In this document: piece after piece, positions 60,720 through 64,000 of the stretch
Numbering within the stretch: the stretch's first letter is position 1
Layout of the letters: the number at the start of each line of letters is the position of its first letter
Assembly (NCBI GenBank): GCA_027257055.1
Contig: JAPVLO010000161.1
Location: 2,790,001 to 2,854,000, forward strand
From: Cephalopachus bancanus
Taxonomy: Eukaryota; Chordata; Mammalia; Primates; Tarsiidae
DNA: 64,000 nt
Direction of reading: 5' to 3'
Program-made: the position numbers and the translations under genes
Notes under the pieces: generated by a model
Told to the model about the DNA's origin: nothing
Database searches by the model: none
What the model saw: only the letters and a program-made list of their open reading frames with translations

Positions 60720-61021
60720 GGCCAGGCTCAGTAGCTCAAGCCTGTAATCCCAGCACTTTGGGGGACCGAGGCAAGGGGATTGCCTGAGCCTGCGGGTTCA
60801 AGACCAGCCTGGGCAACATGGTGAGGCCTCATCTCTACAATAAATAAAAACTTAGCTGGGTGTGGTAGCACCTGTAGTTCTGGCTACTTGGAAGGCTGAG
60901 GCGGAAGGATCTCCAGAGCCCAACAGATTGACACTGGGGTGGCCATGAATGTACCACTGCACTCCAGCCTGGGCAACAGAATGAGATTCCAACTCAAAAA
61001 AAACAAATAAGTAAATAAATA
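60720..61021 (+). mobile_element. Alu, intermediate type
   Basis: Exact 12-bp target duplication AAATTACTTTAA (60708-60719 and 61022-61033). TTGCCTGAGCCTGCGGGTTC, GACACTGGGGTGGCCATGAA, and a tail of (TAAA)n. Confidence 0.95.
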
Positions 61022-61218
61022 AAATTACTTTAACATATTACTTTATCTAGTTATTTATTTCTAACCTTTGGTCTTTTTCCATCTCTCTTTTTTCAGATTG
61101 AGAAGTCATTTGTAACTAACAAATAATTGGATATTGATATCTGTCTTACTACAAATCAGATGTTTAGTATTTTCTTAAAGAGGAGCTTAATTTATTTATA
61201 TTATTATCAGAACACTTT

Positions 61219-61521
61219 ATTTTATGCTTTTACTTTCTTGTCGGTTTCCTTTTCTCTGTGTCTCTATGTTTTTATTATTTGAATCATTTTATATTTGATA
61301 GTGACTTAGAAGGAAAATGTATTAATGTCTACATTTTACTAATGGTGAGCTTTAAGATTATCAAATAGTTTCGTATTTTATGCTTTTACTTTCTTGTCAG
61401 TTTCCTTTTAACTATGTTTTTATTATTTGAATCATCTTATATTTGATACTGACTTAGAAGGAAAATGTATTAATAAAATGTATGTTTTACTAATGATTAG
61501 CCTTGAAATTATGAAATAGTT
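61219..61521. repeat. 156-bp tandem duplication
   Basis: Unit 1 (61219-61374) and unit 2 (61375-61521) share ATTTTATGCTTTTACTTTCT, TTTTTATTATTTGAATCAT and GACTTAGAAGGAAAATGTAT in the same order with small indels. Confidence 0.93.
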
Positions 61522-61689
61522 ACATAAGATGCTTTTCTAACTCTTATAGGCAATAACGAGAGATCCTCTGATTCTGTGACCCTAGAAAAATTTTACACAA
61601 TTCCTTGCCCTGCTGAGGTGTTCAAAATTTGTTAATTTTTAGCTTTTGTACTCAACTTGGTATTGTATATTTAAAACATCAATGTAGTG

Positions 61690-61998
61690 ACTCAGCCTGT
61701 AATCCCGCGCTTTGGGTGGCTGAGGTGAGTGGAGCCTGCCTGAGCCTGCGGAACCCGCCTGAGCCTGCGGGTTCAAGACCCACCTGGGCAAATTGGTGAG
61801 ACCTCATCTCTACAATAAATAAATAAATAAATAAATTAGTCAGGCATGGTAGCGCAGCCCTGTAGTTCCTGCTACTTGGAAGGCTGAGGTGGAAGGATCG
61901 CCAGAGCCCAGCAGGTCGAGTCTGCGGTGGACGGGAGCGGCCCCTGCACTCCAATCTGGGCAACAGAGTGAGACTCCAACTCGAGAAAAAAGAAAAAG
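61690..61998 (+). mobile_element. Alu, youngest type, 5' shortened, with inner duplication
   Basis: Target duplication ATCAATGTAGTG (61678-61689 and 61999-62010). It lacks the first ~14 nt of the left arm and repeats GCCTGAGCCTGCGG inside (61738-61772). Confidence 0.95.
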
Positions 61999-62009
61999 AT
62001 CAATGTAGT

Positions 62010-62010
<1 letters not shown>

Positions 62011-62059
<49 letters not shown>

Positions 62060-62113
62060 CCCCCCTTCCCTCCCTCCCTCCCTCCTCTCCTCCTCCCCCT
62101 TTCTCCTCCCCCC
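62011..62113. repeat. (TC)n then C/T-rich tract between opposed Alus
   Basis: About 22 TC units, then CCCTCCCTCC/CTCCTCC runs. It occupies the place of the 3' tail of the antisense Alu that follows. Confidence 0.93.
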
Positions 62114-62372
62114 AAGACTGGAGTACAGTGGCAGGCTCATGGCTACCCCAGTGTTGACCTGCTGGGCTCCGGCAATCCCTCTGCCTCAGCCTTCCAAGTA
62201 ACCGGAACTACAGGCGCGTGCTACCACGTTCGGCTACTTTTTGATTTATTGTAGAGACGAGTTCTTGCCAAGTTGCCTGGGTGGGTTTCAAACCCGTGGG
62301 CTCAGGCAATCCACTCGCCTCTGCCTCCCAAAGTGCTGGGATTACAGGCTGAGCCACCGAGCCCGGCCATTC
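62114..62372 (-). mobile_element. Alu, intermediate type, antisense
   Basis: GACTGGAGTACAGTGGCAGG, CAGTGTTGACCTGCTGGGCT, GGGTTTCAAACCCGTGGGC and CCAAAGTGCTGGGATTACAG. The normal GAGTTGGAGTCT end is replaced by the C/T tract. Confidence 0.92.
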
Positions 62373-62507
62373 AGCAAGATCTTTAGTTTGATTCACGTGA
62401 CTCATCTGAAATATGTTTTAAAGTTTAAGGAATAAAGTAGTGCAAATACTACTCAATCCATCAACTGTTTCCAGTTTGGGGACAATTTTATTTTGAAAGA
62501 GAAAAGC

Positions 62508-62780
62508 TGGAGTCACACTCTGTCGCCCAGACTGGAATGCAGTGGCCGCTCCCGGCCACCGCAGCCTCCACCTGCTGGGCTCCGGCGATCCTTCCGCCTC
62601 AGCCTTCCAAGTAGCTGGAACTACAGGTCCGTGCTACCACGCCCGGCTAATTTTTTGATTTATTGTAGAGATGAGGTCTCACCAAGTTACCCAGGCGGGT
62701 CTCCAATCCGCGGGCTCAAGCAATCCACTCATCTCAGCCTCTTAAAGTGCAGGATTACAAGCTGAGCCACCAAGTCGGCT
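62508..62780 (-). mobile_element. Alu, youngest type, antisense, no A-tail
   Basis: Target duplication GAGAAAAGC (62499-62507 and 62781-62789). The element starts at TGGAGTCACACTCTGTCG with no T-run. Hairpin region at 62541-62560 is intact. Confidence 0.93.
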
Positions 62781-62789
62781 GAGAAAAGC

Positions 62790-64000
62790 AATATTTTTAC
62801 AAGCTTAATTACTTGTTGGCTTGATGATAGTGAAGTCTTATGAGTGTGTTACGTATTTTCACTGAAAAAAGAGTAGGTTTTGAGCTTATTGACACTTTTC
62901 CAAAACATTGAATAGAGTTAATTTATATCCCTGTAGGAAAATTCAGCAATCTGGGAAAGACTTCTTCAAGGAACCAAAACTATGGAAAGAGAGTACTTTT
63001 GGACAGTCTTCTACATTGATCTGCTTAATTCACATCATTCTCTCAAGTTCTAGGCATAGATGTGTTCTCCATATAATTTATCCTCCTGTAAATTTTGTTT
63101 GATGGATTAATGACACCTGCTGGGCATTAGCATCTTTTTGGAACTCCCCATACTCAAGCTAAAAAGAATGGCATAGCTGGGCTCACAAATGCTTAGCAGA
63201 TGTACACAGAATCGCTCTACCTTCAGAGTCCAGGGTGATGGGACTTTGTTATGTGTTCATTAGCAGTGATAAAACCATGGATCGTTATTTTCCTAATTAG
63301 CCATTAATAACAGTTAACACTGTAATGAGATCACAGTTTCAGAGTTTAGAGGATATATTGTTGACAATGAAGTCTAATGAGAAACAAACTGACTTCTTAT
63401 AGTTTATAAAAGATGCTAATCTTATTGATAGAATTACTGCCACTCATGCCAGATACCAACTTCCTTTCATTTTGTCTTTTTTTTTCTGATCTGATGCCTA
63501 AAATGTATAATATTCTAATGGGATGAAGCCTCTCATTAGAGAGTGGATTACAGTAATTTTTAAATAAATAAGGTTCTGAAGGATCTAAAGGCTGGTAGTC
63601 AAAAATCTTATTGCATCAATTATAACAAAAGCTTGCTTATAATAGCTACCATAGATGCTTGGACAAATCAATGCCAGTAAATCGATTTTTCTTACTTTTT
63701 AAAATGTTTAAGCCAGCACCTGGACTTTATAATGTCTCTTGGTTGTAGGTAATAGCTGGGAATTTCAGGTGAAGGATTACAGCTTCTAAGTTAGTTATGC
63801 TACCCCCAAATGATCCATTGGATGTGACTGAAAATGCCAGTTTGAAAATATATTCATGGGATTAGGAATGAATACTTCTTGCCTGAAATCTTGTGGTTTA
63901 GCTTTAGTACTTATTATAGTCAGTCCCTTTCTTTGAAATATTGAACTATCTGACAGTTTAAAATCCTAAATTTCCTTTAAACTTGAGCCTGGCTTTGGAG
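62790..64000. other. Unassigned non-coding flank
   Basis: No gene or named repeat. 63480-63600 (CTCATTAGAGAGTGGATTAC) has homeodomain-like cores but no further support. Confidence 0.4.

Overview
This is non-coding, repeat-rich primate nuclear DNA. The 3' ends of Alu and L1 elements, 7SL-derived dimeric Alus, MIR/L2 relics, hAT and Tigger fossils, MaLR LTRs, (AC)n arrays and CpG-poor AT-rich DNA all fit a mammal, and the dimeric Alus restrict it to primates. The youngest Alus are not the AluS/AluY types of monkeys and apes. They also lack the hallmarks I know from lemur or loris/galago SINEs. They form their own lineage, with GCGCCTTTGGGAGG, GCCTGAGCCCGCGGG, ACAATAAATCAAAAAATT and an ending of GACTCCAACTC. 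The youngest L1s also have their own 3' end (CTGAATTGTACCCCACATCT). The best inference is a tarsier, the basal haplorrhine; this is inference, not proof.

No host protein-coding exon, tRNA, rRNA or other cellular gene could be recognised. Every recognisable protein remnant belongs to a transposable element. The window is therefore intergenic or deep intronic.

Layout. 0.8-3.5 kb: a near full-length antisense Charlie3 hAT transposon with a broken transposase and an 8-bp target duplication. 4.8-8 kb: Alu, hAT fragments, L2, and a lineage-specific L1 tail split by a young Alu. 8-19.3 kb: mostly old sequence with L1M, L2, MIR and MER5A relics and three Alus. 19.7-21.5 kb: a 5'-truncated L1 (ORF2 C-terminus plus 3' UTR) with an Alu in its tail. 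21.5-26 kb: mainly unassigned. 26-27.7 kb: an ancient CR1/L3 LINE broken up by later elements. 28.5-30.4 kb: a Tigger/MER2-like MITE, a curious duplicated and templated segment, and a MaLR LTR. 33.3-34.8 kb: L1M 5' UTR/ORF1. 34.8-40 kb: a long antisense L1M riddled with five Alus and one hAT MITE. 40-47 kb: the least repeat-dense part, with candidate conserved non-coding blocks. 47.5-50.4 kb: L1 fragments with young Alus. 55.3-62.8 kb: a dense Alu cluster laid into L2 and another antisense L1M. 62.8-64 kb: unassigned.

The interest lies in genome archaeology: an Alu lineage that has acquired a perfect stem-loop in its right arm, several micro-duplications, and very short retrocopies with target-site duplications. 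I found no new defence, metabolic or regulatory system, and I say so plainly. Subfamily names are from memory of consensus sequences and need RepeatMasker/Dfam confirmation; boundaries without target duplications are good to roughly 10-30 bp.
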